In this document: one piece after another, positions 10,513-21,418 of the stretch | Numbering within the stretch: the first letter of the stretch is position 1 | Layout: every line of letters starts with the position of its first letter | Assembly (NCBI GenBank): GCA_019095985.1 | Contig: CM032666.1 | Location: 1,179,450-1,243,449 of the forward strand | From: Streblospio benedicti | Lineage: Eukaryota > Annelida > Polychaeta > Spionida > Spionidae | Reading direction: 5' to 3' | Length of the DNA: 64,000 nucleotides | The notes under the pieces: model-generated | Told to the model about the DNA's origin: nothing | Databases searched by the model: none | What the model saw: the letters and a program-made list of their open reading frames with translations, nothing else | Program-made: the position numbers and the translations under genes

Positions 10513-11588
10513 TCATAGATATAGTCTGACTTATTAAAACAATAATAATGTCTTACTGTTGATAAGATTTTAAGTTTGTCAGTTTCAGAGGTAAATTCTG
10601 AAAAGAAACTCAAATTTGGAAACGGTGACGTTTGAAATAACAGAATATATAGAGTGGGAAAAGGGGGAAAACAGGAAATGATAAAAGTTGCTAATATATG
10701 CACTTGGATATTTGTTTGTATTTGTTCATATAAACTTTGTTTGATAAGACAAAAGTGTCGTGATTTTTACCAAAAGCTACGGAGGAGCTTTTGCCAAGAA
10801 AAAAGCTTGTTGAAAGTAGCATTTTAACAGTAGAAATTTAAAAATGCCGGCTGAGTTTGACACAGAGTTGTATGTATATAACCAGACAAGAACACACAAT
10901 GACATGTTCATGAGTCCGCCACAGACAGTGTATAAACACATGAGGCTGACACTGACCGCTTGACCACAGCTGTTTGACCCCTCTCTGTGGGCGCTAGTGG
11001 CGTGGGTTTGAATCTTTGCGTCCTGTTCCCGGTACTAACTCTGTCCCTATCACAACACTTCACTGTCTCGACGACGGTTCTCAAATTTTATGTTCTTTTT
11101 TCAACAGCAATGGGAGTAAAAGGAAAACAACATAAAAAGAATGTTAAAGTTTAAAGCACTTTATAATGATGACAAACTCCAATGTGTATTTGTTAAGGTC
11201 TTTTTCTTGGGCAGGTAGAAGTGAAGTTTTTAGCTGTGATTGTCAATCAACTCATGGGTTATATGTTATTGGGTTGTCTGGTGGGGCTAGGGCTTTATAC
11301 TAGTTTATTATCAACATATCCTGAGATATATATGTATTCTTCACACCATTTGTTGAGACAATGAGAATTGAACTCCTCGCCTCGTAGTGTTTGTGTGGGA
11401 GAAAGTTGAAGTGAGTGCTGCACCCACTGGTGAGTCCCACTGGTTTTGAGTTGGGGAAAAGTGAACTTTAACAGGGCTCATTCAATATTAACAGCAAATC
11501 TGACAATAAATGTCGTCCTCAGCAAACATGCACTGATATAAGCTGAGGGCTTTGAGTTGGTCTAAACATATGATCTGTTTTTTATGCA
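10513..11588. other. Intergenic stretch
   Basis: Mostly unrecognised. Near 10995-11020, GGCGTGGGTTTGAATCTTTG resembles a tRNA B box, possibly a worn SINE. No gene supported. Confidence 0.4.
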
Positions 11589-11776
11589 TACAGTAGAAAC
11601 TCTCTATTGAGAACATCTGGGGGTCTGATTATAGAATTGGTCTCTTTATGGAAATCGCAAACATTCACAGGGTGGTTGCTTTATATCTTGTTATGAAGGT
11701 TTGGCACTGCGAGAAATGGCCTTACTATAGAGGTGGTCTCTATATAGAGATGGTCATAATAGAGGGTTGACTTTAC
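11589..11776 (-). mobile_element. CAGTAGAACC MITE, near-complete
   Basis: Left end TACAGTAGAAACTCTCTATT. Interior is in reverse orientation (GGCACTGCGAGAAATGG, TATAGAGGTGGTCTCTATAT). The right end GGGTTGACTTTACA is worn. Confidence 0.7.
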
Positions 11777-12057
11777 AAGTGGAATAGGCAACAGGTATAT
11801 TAAGTACATTGAGTTCACTGTAAAGTTAAACTTGGCCACACCATTCGACCCGCGATCTTAGTCCTCAATGTAGGCAAAGTACATGTATTGATTTATATTA
11901 TATATGCACACAGGCGACTTGAAGTTTGAGTGTGTAACTGTGATAGTTTGCCGGGGAGGGGGGTGGGTTGAAAATCTGAGGGGTATCTACAAGGGTAGCC
12001 TGACAATTGCTTGCAATGATCATGCGACACAGACGGTATGAAAAAAAAAAAAAAAAG
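11777..12057. other. Intergenic stretch with A-run
   Basis: No gene or known repeat. A long A homopolymer lies near 12040-12055. Confidence 0.4.
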
Positions 12058-12373
12058 CATGAAAGATAATTCTAAAAGATGCGACTTTTAATACACTACA
12101 GATATCTACAGAAGCTATATCGGATAGAGTTTAGGGGATTGTTTTATTCAACTCCCAAGTTATTCAAACAATGCACTGTATGTGTTGCTTTGTGAAAGAG
12201 ATTCCCATAGACCGACGATGGTTGAGAATGCTCTAGGCTGTAGCTGGTATCATCCAAAATGACCTACTCATTCAAATACAAAAATGAATGAACGGTTTAA
12301 CTACATCATATGAAAGGGAATTTCAAAAGATGCAACTTTCAAAAAGCACTTGAGAAATCTGCGGAAGCTTCCA
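12058..12373 (+). repeat. Pair of diverged direct repeats
   Basis: 12058-12125 and 12307-12373 share ATGAAAG, AAAAGATGC(G/A)ACTTT and a CAGAAGCT-like end, spaced about 249 bp apart. Either an old local duplication or two copies of an unnamed repeat. Confidence 0.5.
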
Positions 12374-13003
12374 AGCCAATAGGCAGTGTGATTTTTCGCA
12401 GCCTTTGAGCTGAGTCGCTCATGCGTGACACTGATGAGGCTGGGACACAGGACAGACACGGAGCAGAGGACATAAATGTCAGACGGCGGCACAGATGATG
12501 GGGAACATGGTGATGGGGACAATCTGTAGGGTGCATTCTGCAGGATTTACGATTGGAAAAAGGTGCATGTCTCTTACGATCAGCATGACATTTTATGTAA
12601 TTAGCTTGGGATATTTTAATCCAGTCTCGGTGTTCACGTGTATAATATTTATCCCTTGATATAGTTCAAAGTTAAGACGTGATTCCACATATACACCATA
12701 GGTGTCGAAAACTGTAGCAGTTGCTCTAGTAAATAAATATACCATTTGCAATTTGTTTGATTGTGGGCCTCAAAAACCCCACCAATATACTGTGTATAAC
12801 CGTGCGATATGACAATCTGAGATGAGTTGAGTATCTGACACTGACCTCTTGAGAGCCAGGGTCAGTGTTTGACCCGAAGATCGCGAGTGCCAGGGTCATT
12901 CATGTTAATTGTTTCATTCAAAACAATAAATTTCTGACCATATTTGCTCAATGCTTGTGGGAAGGTCACAAATAATTAGAGACAGATCGCTATGATTCTA
13001 GTG
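12374..13003. other. Intergenic stretch
   Basis: No gene supported. 12838-12875 can form a small hairpin (ACACTGACC paired with GGTCAGTGT). Confidence 0.4.
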
Positions 13004-13032
13004 TACAGTAGAACCTCTATATTTAGGGGTCA
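13004..13032. mobile_element. CAGTAGAACC MITE terminus only
   Basis: TACAGTAGAACCTCTATATT is followed by unrelated sequence. Confidence 0.5.
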
Positions 13033-13159
13033 CGGCTCAAACTCATGACCTTTTCACCATTATAACCTATAAGCAAATCTCATTTTAGAAGACATACAAC
13101 TACAATGGAGTAAAATGTAAATGTAAATGTCGGCTTTTCATAGTCTACTATCCTGGAGT

Positions 13160-13458
13160 ACTGATTAAGTCAATTCATTACACCAGGTCATTGGCGTATT
13201 TGGCTTTCAATTTTTACCTTTCCCAACTCCCTGGGGAGCATGCAACAGCTGGCTGCATACAGCATTTGCAGCTGTAGCGCACACATGCTATTTACTCACA
13301 TTAGCATTCACTCACCCGACTGTACCTATTTCACATGTAGGTACCATATAGCAGTGTGCAGCCTGTTTTGCTCAACACCCACCACCAGATGCGACAGGAA
13401 TCAAACCCTTGACCTTCTGGTCACAAGTCCAACTCCCTATCCATCCGGCCACGGAACG
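13160..13458 (-). repeat. SINE-B copy, best preserved
   Basis: On the minus strand it starts with a tRNA-like head: A-box region GGCCGGATGGATAGGG, GTTGGACTTGTGACC in the anticodon region, and B box AAGGGTTTGATTCC. The body runs through TGTTGAGCAAAAC, CTAATGTGAGT and CCAGGGAGTTGGGAAAG and ends GCCAATGACCTGGTG. About 300 bp, typical of a tRNA-derived SINE with internal RNA polymerase III promoter boxes. Confidence 0.75.
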
Positions 13459-13815
13459 ACAGAGTACCATGTTCATGTATATGAATACATTAACATACCA
13501 CACACATAATGATATGCACAATGCTTACAAAAGCAAAAACAAACGGCATGTTTTGTTTGAAACTAAAAACAAGTGAAAACGTCCCAGATGATTATAGAAA
13601 TTGTTTTCTAGAGCAAGTGCATGGGAAACTCTCTAGCTAGCCGTCGACTAGCCGAGTTGGATTGCTGTGACGGTTCAGGGTGACATCTTATCGGGAATGA
13701 GGGGAAAGTGCGATACAGGAGAGACTCGTCTGGTCGAATCTGGAGGCTGTGAATACATTATGACACACCACACACATAACATGCAAATATGCTTGTGTAG
13801 TGATATGTCTGTATA
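13459..13815. other. Intergenic stretch, nothing recognised
   Basis: No gene or repeat that I can support. Confidence 0.4.
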
Positions 13816-13937
13816 TACACTAGAACCTCCAACTAAGACCACCTCTCTATTGAGACCACCTCTATAATAGGACCACTTTTCACTGTCCCAAACCTCCATA
13901 AAGCAACCAAAATGAACCTCTATTTAGAGACCATGAA
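13816..13937 (+). mobile_element. CAGTAGAACC MITE, 3'-truncated
   Basis: Begins TACACTAGAACCTCCAACTA, runs through GTCCCAAACCTCCATAAAGC and stops after TTTAGAGACCA. Confidence 0.7.
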
Positions 13938-14744
13938 AAACTGTTTCAACTTATTCTTTTAAAATGGTTTCAATGTTGATTCTTCAAAGTTCTTTTCACT
14001 TGTGCTCGAAAAACATGAAACAATTAACACAGAGGTTAGTTTGTACAGTATGAATTTTAACTCTAGTACTTAATCAAAAGACACACATTGCAATAATCAT
14101 AAAATTCATGACAGCTTTACAAAAGTTAGTAAAAATGCTCGAGATTGCCATTATTTGAGATGACCAACGGATGGATATTTATAATTTGCTTGAAGGGAAA
14201 TGAAGCTAACTTTGGGATAACAGAACGTTTGAGATAAGCAATATTGAGATCACAAGGATGTACTGTATTTGCCTCAATATTTCATGTAAGTTCTTTTGGT
14301 TTGATACCGATATGAATTTTACTAATATGTGGATCACGTTTATCTATTGTGACTATTTAATTGACATGGAACCTGCAAATCTAGGCAGAAGAAAAATAAG
14401 ATGCTGAAGCAGGATATTGAAAAGCTAAAGAGAAATGTTTTACCTTTAATTTCATACATGTGACATCTTGCAGTCAAAAAGATGCTTTTTACCTTGTATA
14501 AACTAAAATGTCCACAAATTAAAACATTATTCTTGAACTAATACACAACACCAAACCCTGCTTTTTCATTGGTTCATGACTTACACTACACAATGAATAC
14601 AATTTTCCATTATTTGGAGCACAATGTCAGAATCATGTAAAAATAAGAAAAACATGTGTGAAAAGGGTCAATAGAAAAAAGTTGCGATTCTCATGAGGAT
14701 GATTATACACAAAACGTCCTCCTTTTGGGTCCAAAAACTCACGC
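13938..14744. other. Intergenic stretch, nothing recognised
   Basis: AT-rich, no gene or repeat supported. Confidence 0.4.
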
Positions 14745-14890
14745 GACAATCGCGACTTGTGCCTTATCACACGCGTGGAAACTCAATTTCCGGCGTCCCC
14801 GCACTAACAGTAATTGCAATTGACAAGCAATGGAGCAGCCATTAGCATGCTCTTATTGATTTGCATGTGCGTGCCTTACTCGCCGCGTAT
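14745..14890. promoter_or_regulatory. Candidate conserved non-coding element
   Basis: A GC-richer island in AT-rich surroundings with no repeat similarity. It holds a POU octamer ATTTGCAT at 14859-14866, GTAATTGCAATTGAC near 14808 and CCATTAGCATGC near 14840. The regulatory role is inferred from composition and motifs only. Confidence 0.3.
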
Positions 14891-14895
14891 TGTGA

Positions 14896-14933
14896 CTCTT
14901 ATGGAGGTGGTCTTAATTGGAGGTTTTACTGTA
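14896..14933 (-). mobile_element. CAGTAGAACC MITE terminus only
   Basis: ATGGAGGTGGTCTTAATTGG ends in GGTTTTACTGTA, the 5' arm of a reverse copy. Confidence 0.6.
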
Positions 14934-15540
14934 TATGATATAACACATTTTGGAAAAAAAGTTGGTCTAAGGTGAATGTGAGGAATCAATTGAGATAATC
15001 AAAATTTAGCGTTAGCAGAGGTGTTGTAATGTTAAGTTTTGTGTACGGAAATGATTTTTTTCTTGAGTTGTTTGAGTAAGTTTTAAAAGTGTTTTTTGTG
15101 ACAGGTTTTCTATTTGGGAAAACAGAGTAAGCTAAATCTGCCCCACCATTTCTACTTTCTACTCATCTTTATTCCGTAGTTTTTTTTCATACAATAATAC
15201 AATTGTAGGAACTTGCTTGGTATAGAGAACAAAAAGAAAAAATGATAGAATTTTTCAAGTAGCCCAAGCGTATATTTGTACCCCATGCATTGCTCAGATT
15301 TTGGTGGTGATTTCAAGGCTCGATAAAGAGGTGAAAGGTCACGAGTTACCGTGCCAATGTGGTGGCATTGGGGCTGTGACGGATGGAGACACCAGGAGAG
15401 CTCTCCTGTAGGCATCATGGGAACACATATTGATTCAGTTTTCATGTTGACATATTTGTGCATGATATTCATTGAATATTGATTGTAAAGTTGTGCTGTT
15501 GTTAGCTCACATGAGACTGGCTTACATATGGTTCATGTAG
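14934..15540. other. Intergenic stretch, nothing recognised
   Basis: Contains a 106-codon minus-strand open frame (15152-15472) without recognisable domains. Not called a gene. Confidence 0.4.
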
Positions 15541-15713
15541 TACCGTATACAACTATCCAAGTGCCCACCCTCATGTAACAGCCCTCCACCTTCTTACTTC
15601 TAAATGTCCTTAAGAATTATGTCATAACTGCCCTCTCGTGTAACAGCCCACCCCCTAGTTTGAGAAAATTTTCAATTTAATGGCAATGGCCCCTTGGATG
15701 GTTGTATACGGTA
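15541..15713. mobile_element. MITE with 19-bp inverted ends and TA target
   Basis: CCGTATACAACTATCCAAG at the left is matched by CTTGGATGGTTGTATACGG at the right with one mismatch. Both ends are flanked by TA. Inside, CATGTAACAGCCCTCCACC and CGTGTAACAGCCCACCCCC are near-repeats. No coding capacity; a Tc1/mariner-type target is inferred from the TA. Confidence 0.75.
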
Positions 15714-15915
15714 CATTATACCACTCTTTCTGTGACACGCCCCTAAATCCTGCATTCTGATTGGCTTAGAGCCGAAATCAGTTCATCAATATTTCTCCAT
15801 TGAGACTGAGCAATAGTGCCCTCTAAAAGTAGGTCACACTTTAGGCATCTATACAAATAAGTAACTCAATATGTAATTATATTGGTCATCTGAACACGCA
15901 CTGGTCCTTTCAACA

Positions 15916-15964
15916 TTATTGAGACCACCTGAGCCTATAGTCTTCATACAGAGGTTCTACTGTA
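15916..15964 (+). mobile_element. CAGTAGAACC MITE, 3' end only
   Basis: ATTGAGACCACCTGAGCC followed by CAGAGGTTCTACTGTA. Confidence 0.6.
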
Positions 15965-15995
15965 ATTCACAGACACACTCTTACTCTCCCACTTT

Positions 15996-16355
15996 CTATA
16001 CATTGCTACTATTAACAATTAATTCTTTACAAATCAGACCACCTCCGTAATAGGGACACTATGCTGTACTACCACCTGCTTTACCATTGATCCATTCACA
16101 TCACAGCAGATTCTGTTCATTTATCACAGATGTGATTCGCTCTAAGGAATGCAGTGTTCCTAAACTAATAACCTAATAACATTTTACTGTACCCAATAGA
16201 TAAAGCCATCAATATATTTCTGTACATTGCTACTATTTAAAACCAATGCTTCACAAATCAGACCACCTCCGTAATAGGGACACTACGAAGTACTGGAACT
16301 AACCAGTACTCTTAATATCAAAGTTTTACTGTAACCAATAGATAAAGCCATCAAT
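15996..16355 (+). repeat. Tandem duplication with MITE remnants, first copy interrupted
   Basis: Both units contain CATTGCTACTATT, CACCTCCGTAATAGGGACAC and CAATAGATAAAGCCATCAAT (ends near 16216 and 16355). The first unit is longer because an R-D repeat (16073-16155) lies inside it. Confidence 0.7.
16073..16155 (+). repeat. Dispersed repeat R-D copy
   Basis: CTGCTTTACCATTGATCCAT to GTGATTCGCTCTAA, matching 961-1035 and the reverse of 31562-31650. It interrupts only the first unit of the surrounding duplication. Confidence 0.65.
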
Positions 16356-17348
16356 ATAGTGGGCGTGGGGAAATTACCACAATGATAACCCACCTCCAGA
16401 GCAGGCAGCATCTTCGTTAACAACCTAATTACAGCCTCTGACCACAGAACCACAAATTACCGGTGGTCAGCTGCGGAATAACTCACCAAACATCTGAGCC
16501 ATTTAATCTAAGAATCTCGCAGACTTTCATGTTGGAATCTTGCAGCACAAGTGCTATCTAAATATTGTGCACAGAATTTTACTTTATCGGGACAAATTGG
16601 TCCTTTACATTTCTGGCATAGATGCTCTAGGGCAGGTGATATCAAACCTTGGAGCTGTGAGCAAGGAATTCTCCATGGAATGTCCTTTATCAATACAGGG
16701 GCGGATCCAGGCTTTTACAGGGGGTGGGTAAAAAAGTTACGATTTTTGGTAGATTGTAGATATCAACAAACCCTTTTTACAAAACTCTTTAGAATTCTAA
16801 ATCTCTTTTTTGTTAAATATGGACAGTTTAGACAGGTTTTACACATTAGTCTACATAATCGAAATTCAATGCAAAAGTCCGTATTTTAATAGAGTCTTAA
16901 TATGGGTCAAACATAGTGACCTATGATATACATGCAGATATAAATAGCCCACAACAAGCACCGGCATCACACACAACCCTCATTGACAAAGTCGTATGAG
17001 AATATAAGGAATGCCTTTATATGGTAAAATCCATCCATCATCTAACACACTTATCTTATGGCGCGTAAAATGTCCAACACTGTGCTGTAAAAAGGTGAAT
17101 TAGATCTGCTTACCACAGCTTCCTGTTTATGTCATTCACAAACTAGGACACCGTTATTATAGAGAAGACTTCAACTATAACACAGTATAACTTCTGTATA
17201 TATGAAGTCCTAACACAAATACACTGCTATCATCTTCTCTATAAGGTTGTGAGTTCGAGTCCACAGTGACCATGTAACACAGCCCTCTAGACTATAACTT
17301 TGTTATTAAACTACGAGGGGTCAGACGTCAAGTGTAATTATGTATTGC
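16356..17348. other. Intergenic stretch with a possible hAT-type MITE end
   Basis: No gene supported. CAGGGGCGGATCCAGG at 16696-16711 followed by a G-rich tract resembles termini of short hAT-type elements seen in animal genomes. I could not find its partner. Confidence 0.35.
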
Positions 17349-17425
17349 TATGAAATAGAGCCTTCCCAGCTGCCCAGTGCCAGCTCATTTTAGCACAGGC
17401 CCGATGAGAGAGTTTCGGGCAGACA
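17349..17425 (+). repeat. Dispersed repeat R-E copy
   Basis: ATGAAATAGAGCCTTCC, GCCCAGTGCCAGCTCATTTT and AGCACAGGCC, parallel to 6675-6750. Confidence 0.55.
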
Positions 17426-18621
17426 CATTTTGTGAGGGCCGGCTATGTTTTATAAATGCCCTTCCTGTGGTCCAGGAGAAACTTGTCAATTTCAAGATAA
17501 CATGAGCCCATTAAATCTTGCGACCATTGAAATATTGATTCAAACATGCTAATTGTTGAACAAATCCATCATACTATCAACTTTCAAGATATCTTTGACC
17601 TATCATAACAGACTGTCTTCATAAACAGACGTTTATGTCTTGTACCCAAGTTGACTGAAGCATAGACTAATGGCCCGGGGCGTTTACAAGGATGCTTGAA
17701 GTAGATGCATTCTCCCTTTACAAGAGTGTATTTTCAATGCAGTTTTCACACATGATTAACTCTTCAAAATCACTTGATATCTATATCTATTTGTATCTAT
17801 TTATTTTGGAATAATACACTAAGTTTATTCCATATATATATAAAGAATACAAAGATTTTATTTCAGCATGAATCACATATAAAATATGGAAATTGGCATA
17901 GATTAGATAACAACATGTACAGAAAAATACATTACACTGATTTAAAAAAAAACAGCTGAAGCATCACGTGTGTATCTCAGAAAATAAAAATACTCATATA
18001 AATCTTGACATTTAAAAATGTCCACCAACAACCATTTCTTCTCCTATTTTTCTGCCTGCATCCCATTTCCCCATGTTTCAGCAATCATTACACACACATA
18101 ATTGCCGTTTCTCAAACCACAAATCTAAAACAACACTTTGTTTGCCAATAATAAAATCAAAAGTTATTTCTCCAAGTGAAATCCAATATAGTTGTAAGGT
18201 ACAAAACGTAAGGGAAATTACAAGCTTTAACGGCAGGTTTGGCATACATTATATCTGCAGACGCATTATCAAGTCCCGCCCACAAGGTTTCTCACCATAT
18301 CTCCTCCTCTTTATCACCTTAACCTCAAACATCCAAGTCACTTGTGGAATTCTACCATAAAAATGGCAATTAGCTTGGAAAGAAACACCCTGTTTTTAAC
18401 ATATACAATATTCATAGAGACATATAAATATAAAGCAAACAGAACAAAAAGACTCCCCCATATAGACTAGTATAAGGACTTCAATAAATGGTATCAATGT
18501 TTCCTGTACAGTAGAACCTTCATATCTCTATATTGTCTATCTCTGTTTGTGATGTTCAGAGTTCTGACATGTACGATTTAGATGATGTTATATACATAAA
18601 CCATATTAAAAAACCCAGATG
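17426..18621. other. Intergenic stretch, nothing recognised
   Basis: AT-rich. A 95-codon open frame at 18073-18360 has no recognisable domain, and I do not call it a gene. Confidence 0.4.
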
Positions 18622-18960
18622 TCATTGGATTTGCACCAGGTTATTGGCATCCTAAACCCACCATCGCTATGTTCTCAACTCCCTAAAGAGTATACGTACC
18701 GTGCTTGCAGCAATAACTCCATGTGCTAATCACTCGCACTTTCCTTCAACCACCAGATGAGTATCTATTTTACTGGTATGTCAAAGGTCAATTTACAGTT
18801 GATTCTGGGCAAGTTTGCTTAACAGCCACCCATACCTCCCTAGGGATTCGAACTATGAACTTTCAGATCACGAGTCTATGACACAAAGTCTACTGGGATT
18901 CAAGCTCATGATCTTCTCATCTTGAGACGTAAAGTCTAACCATTGGGCCACAACCACACA
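18622..18960 (-). repeat. SINE-B copy with two tRNA-like heads
   Basis: On the minus strand, a first head (GGCCCAATGGTTAGAC as A box, GAGCTTGAATCCC as B box) is followed directly by a second B box (ATAGTTCGAATCCC). The SINE-B body then follows (GTTAAGCAAAC, AGGGAGTTGAGAAC, GCCAATAACCTGGTGC). A dimeric head is the simplest reading. Confidence 0.65.
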
Positions 18961-19004
18961 CTTGTTGCCAACTTCAAAACCACAATCCAGTAGAGCTATT
19001 TTAT

Positions 19005-19168
19005 ACTGCAGTAGAACGTCTCTATCAAGACCACTTGTGGGACCGACTTAGTCGTCTCAATGAGAGGTGGTCTTTATATGGAGGTTCCCATTGGAATCAT
19101 TTTGAAGGATTGGGACCTGGAAAAGTGGTCTAATTATATAGGTGATATTAATTGAACCTTCTACTGTA
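19005..19168 (-). mobile_element. CAGTAGAACC MITE, subfamily 2
   Basis: Ends GCAGTAGAACG and CCTTCTACTGTA. The interior GGAATCATTTTGAAGGATTG is diagnostic and is shared only with 40160-40341 and (reverse) 61872-62048. Confidence 0.75.
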
Positions 19169-19204
19169 CATGATACTAAAACTGGGTGTATGTATTGACA
19201 TAAA

Positions 19205-19362
19205 AGGTTCTCCAAATCTCCGGGACTTGAACCCTACAACCACAAACTCAGAGAAAGAACCCTCGATGTCCATACTATGGAGCCAGCTGCAGCTGCTGTA
19301 AGGATTCAAACCCACAATGTTCTGCTTTTGAGTCTGTCACCTTAACCGCTGGACAATAAAAG
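19205..19362 (-). repeat. Two tandem tRNA-like SINE heads without body
   Basis: On the minus strand the first head has CCAGCGGTTAAGGTGACAG and B box GTGGGTTTGAATCC. The second has GCTCCATAGTATGG and B box TAGGGTTCAAGTCCCGG. Each A-to-B spacing is tRNA-like. No SINE-B body follows. Confidence 0.55.
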
Positions 19363-19521
19363 TGGCCTACATGTCGCGACAGTTCACGGTGACTTAGGAA
19401 GCAGAAGGTGACCTATAAATAATTAAGGTCGGGGCGTTTTATCTTTGAGCACTCATTGACTTGCTCAATGAGCCATCGATCCAACACTTTCATACACGAT
19501 CCGCCAGTAGTAGGTGTAAGC

Positions 19522-19769
19522 AACAGTAGAACCTCCAAAAAGAACTACCTCTAAACAGAGACCACCTCTATGGTAAGAACATTTTCCGCAGTAAAAAACC
19601 TCCAAAAAGAGACCACCTCTGTAATTAGAAAAGATTTCGTAGTCCCAAATCTCCATAAAAAGACCACCTTTATAATAAGACTATTTCCGTGGTCCCAAAC
19701 CTTTATAAAAATACCAATCTTGAACCTCCATAAAGAGACCAACTCTGTATTGAGACCAGTTCTACTGTA
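19522..19769 (+). mobile_element. CAGTAGAACC MITE with expanded interior (248 bp)
   Basis: Starts ACAGTAGAACCTCC and ends CAGTTCTACTGTA. Between them the AACCTCCA..AGAGACCACCTCT..TTTTC..GTCCCAA module recurs about four times with a 55-65 bp period, instead of the usual two to three. Confidence 0.8.
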
Positions 19770-19855
19770 CCGTGTTAAGATATCACACATTCAAAAGGAG
19801 GAAGTTGCAGTCTCCATCAAGCTTTTGTTCCATATAATTCCCCTGTCTTAAATTC

Positions 19856-19875
19856 TTAATAGAGGTTCTACTGTA
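19856..19875 (+). mobile_element. CAGTAGAACC MITE, 3' end only
   Basis: TTAATAGAGGTTCTACTGTA is the isolated 3' terminus. Confidence 0.55.
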
Positions 19876-20278
19876 TAGGGCTAGGTTTTTACACTTCTAC
19901 TAACATTTTAAACAACCGAATTACCATCAAAGTTTTGTCAACATGAGCAGCAGTGTTATAACTTTGTCATATATTAGAATATCATACTAAATAAATAAAA
20001 TAAATATAGCCTACATGGCCTTCCTACATGTACCCTAATATCAGCGTTCACAATGAGCACCTATTGTTGGACAGAATCAACAGGCGCCCCCCCTAGGTCC
20101 ATTATACCCCAGCAAATACTCACTATTTACTGCTCCCTCTATAAATAGCCGTTTCCCCAACATTTTCTTCCTACAATCGATGCACACCGCATGTGTACAC
20201 AGTTTACTGTGGAAACCTCAGCTCTAGAGCTCACACTGTAAAAATGCCAATGGTCTAAAGTAAATTATAATCTCACAT
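19876..20278. other. Intergenic stretch, nothing recognised
   Basis: No gene or repeat supported. Confidence 0.4.
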
Positions 20279-20400
20279 AGAATCTCTAATCAAGACCCCC
20301 TTTACAAAGAGACAATTTTTCTTGACTGTCTTAACACTGTACAGAGACCACCTCCCTATAATAAAATCATTTTCTTGGCTAAATTCACTATTTGACTGCA
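20279..20400 (+). mobile_element. CAGTAGAACC MITE fragment
   Basis: AGAATCTCTAATCAAGACC and CAGAGACCACCTCCCTATAA; both termini worn. Confidence 0.5.
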
Positions 20401-21254
20401 GCAGGTCCTCTCATTATTGGTTTTATGTGTTTTTTAATCAAATTTTTAATAGTTATTTGCTAAGTACTTTTGAATAAATAAATTCCTCAACAGAGCTAAA
20501 ATAAAAAAAAATATAACAACATTTTCTGATTATATGAAGAAAATTGTGTCACAAATAATGTTGCAAGTCAAAAATGCATTTCATTGGTAAGCTAGAGTGT
20601 AAAAGTAGGCAATGTAGGAATGATCAAATATTGACATGCTAATTATAAAATGGAAACTTACTATAAAAATGTACAATATTATATTATGCTGCTAAAACAC
20701 AATGCATTTTATTGGCATTAATACCAAACCTTTGTAAAGAGAACACCTCTCTAACAAGACATTGCTAATGACTCATGTGACTATTACCAACTAATTAATT
20801 GACACTCGTTAATTGACCCTCATTAATTAACCTCATCAATTGACCCTCATTTTCCTCTTGCTGACTTTGACAAACTGGCCATTTCTCGGCATGAAAGAGC
20901 ATGACTGATGAAGGCCTTGAAACACCACTAGAAACTGCAGAGTTCATTCCACATTTCATTCAAGTTTAATTAGCAATTTTGCATGACTAATCTGAAGTCC
21001 TTAAAATGTAGTTTTTCATTTCTAAATTGATATCAATAAATGAACTCAGATTGAAATTGCAATAATTGGAATTGTGGGGTAGTTTTTTTTTAATTGGGTG
21101 TATATCATTACATGGTATATATGTCAAAAGATTTGACTTGTCAATGTGGCAAATCCATGTAAGACTTATGTCTCCATGTCATTTAAGGACTATATAATGT
21201 AGTCTCTGGTTGGATTCAAAACCATGAAATTAGGTCTGTGATGCAATCCTTACT
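20401..21254. other. Intergenic stretch with short tandem motif
   Basis: Mostly unrecognised AT-rich DNA. At 20798-20850 TTAATTGACCCTCATTAAT-like units repeat, and a MITE-like fragment (GAACACCTCTCTAAC) lies near 20740. Confidence 0.4.
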
Positions 21255-21418
21255 TTACAGAGAGCCTCCAATTAAGACAACCTCTATAAAAAGACCACCT
21301 CTATAGTAGGACCATTTTTCGCAGTCCCAAGACTTAATACACAGACAACCACAAACCTTTGTAAGGAAACCACCTCTCTATTGAGACCAGTTGGGTGATT
21401 TAAAATAGAGGTTATATA
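21255..21418 (+). mobile_element. CAGTAGAACC MITE, degenerate copy
   Basis: TACAGAGAGCCTCCAATTAA at the left, TTTTTCGCAGTCCCAAGAC in the centre and ATAGAGGTTATATAG at the right. Confidence 0.65.

Noticed and set aside
13816-14933. One MITE split by a roughly 950-bp insertion
   Set aside because: The right-hand piece (14896-14933) is the 5' arm of a reverse-orientation copy, so the two pieces are separate elements.
19205-19362. Functional tRNA genes
   Set aside because: A and B boxes are present, but the stems do not pair as a full cloverleaf and the heads sit next to SINE sequence.
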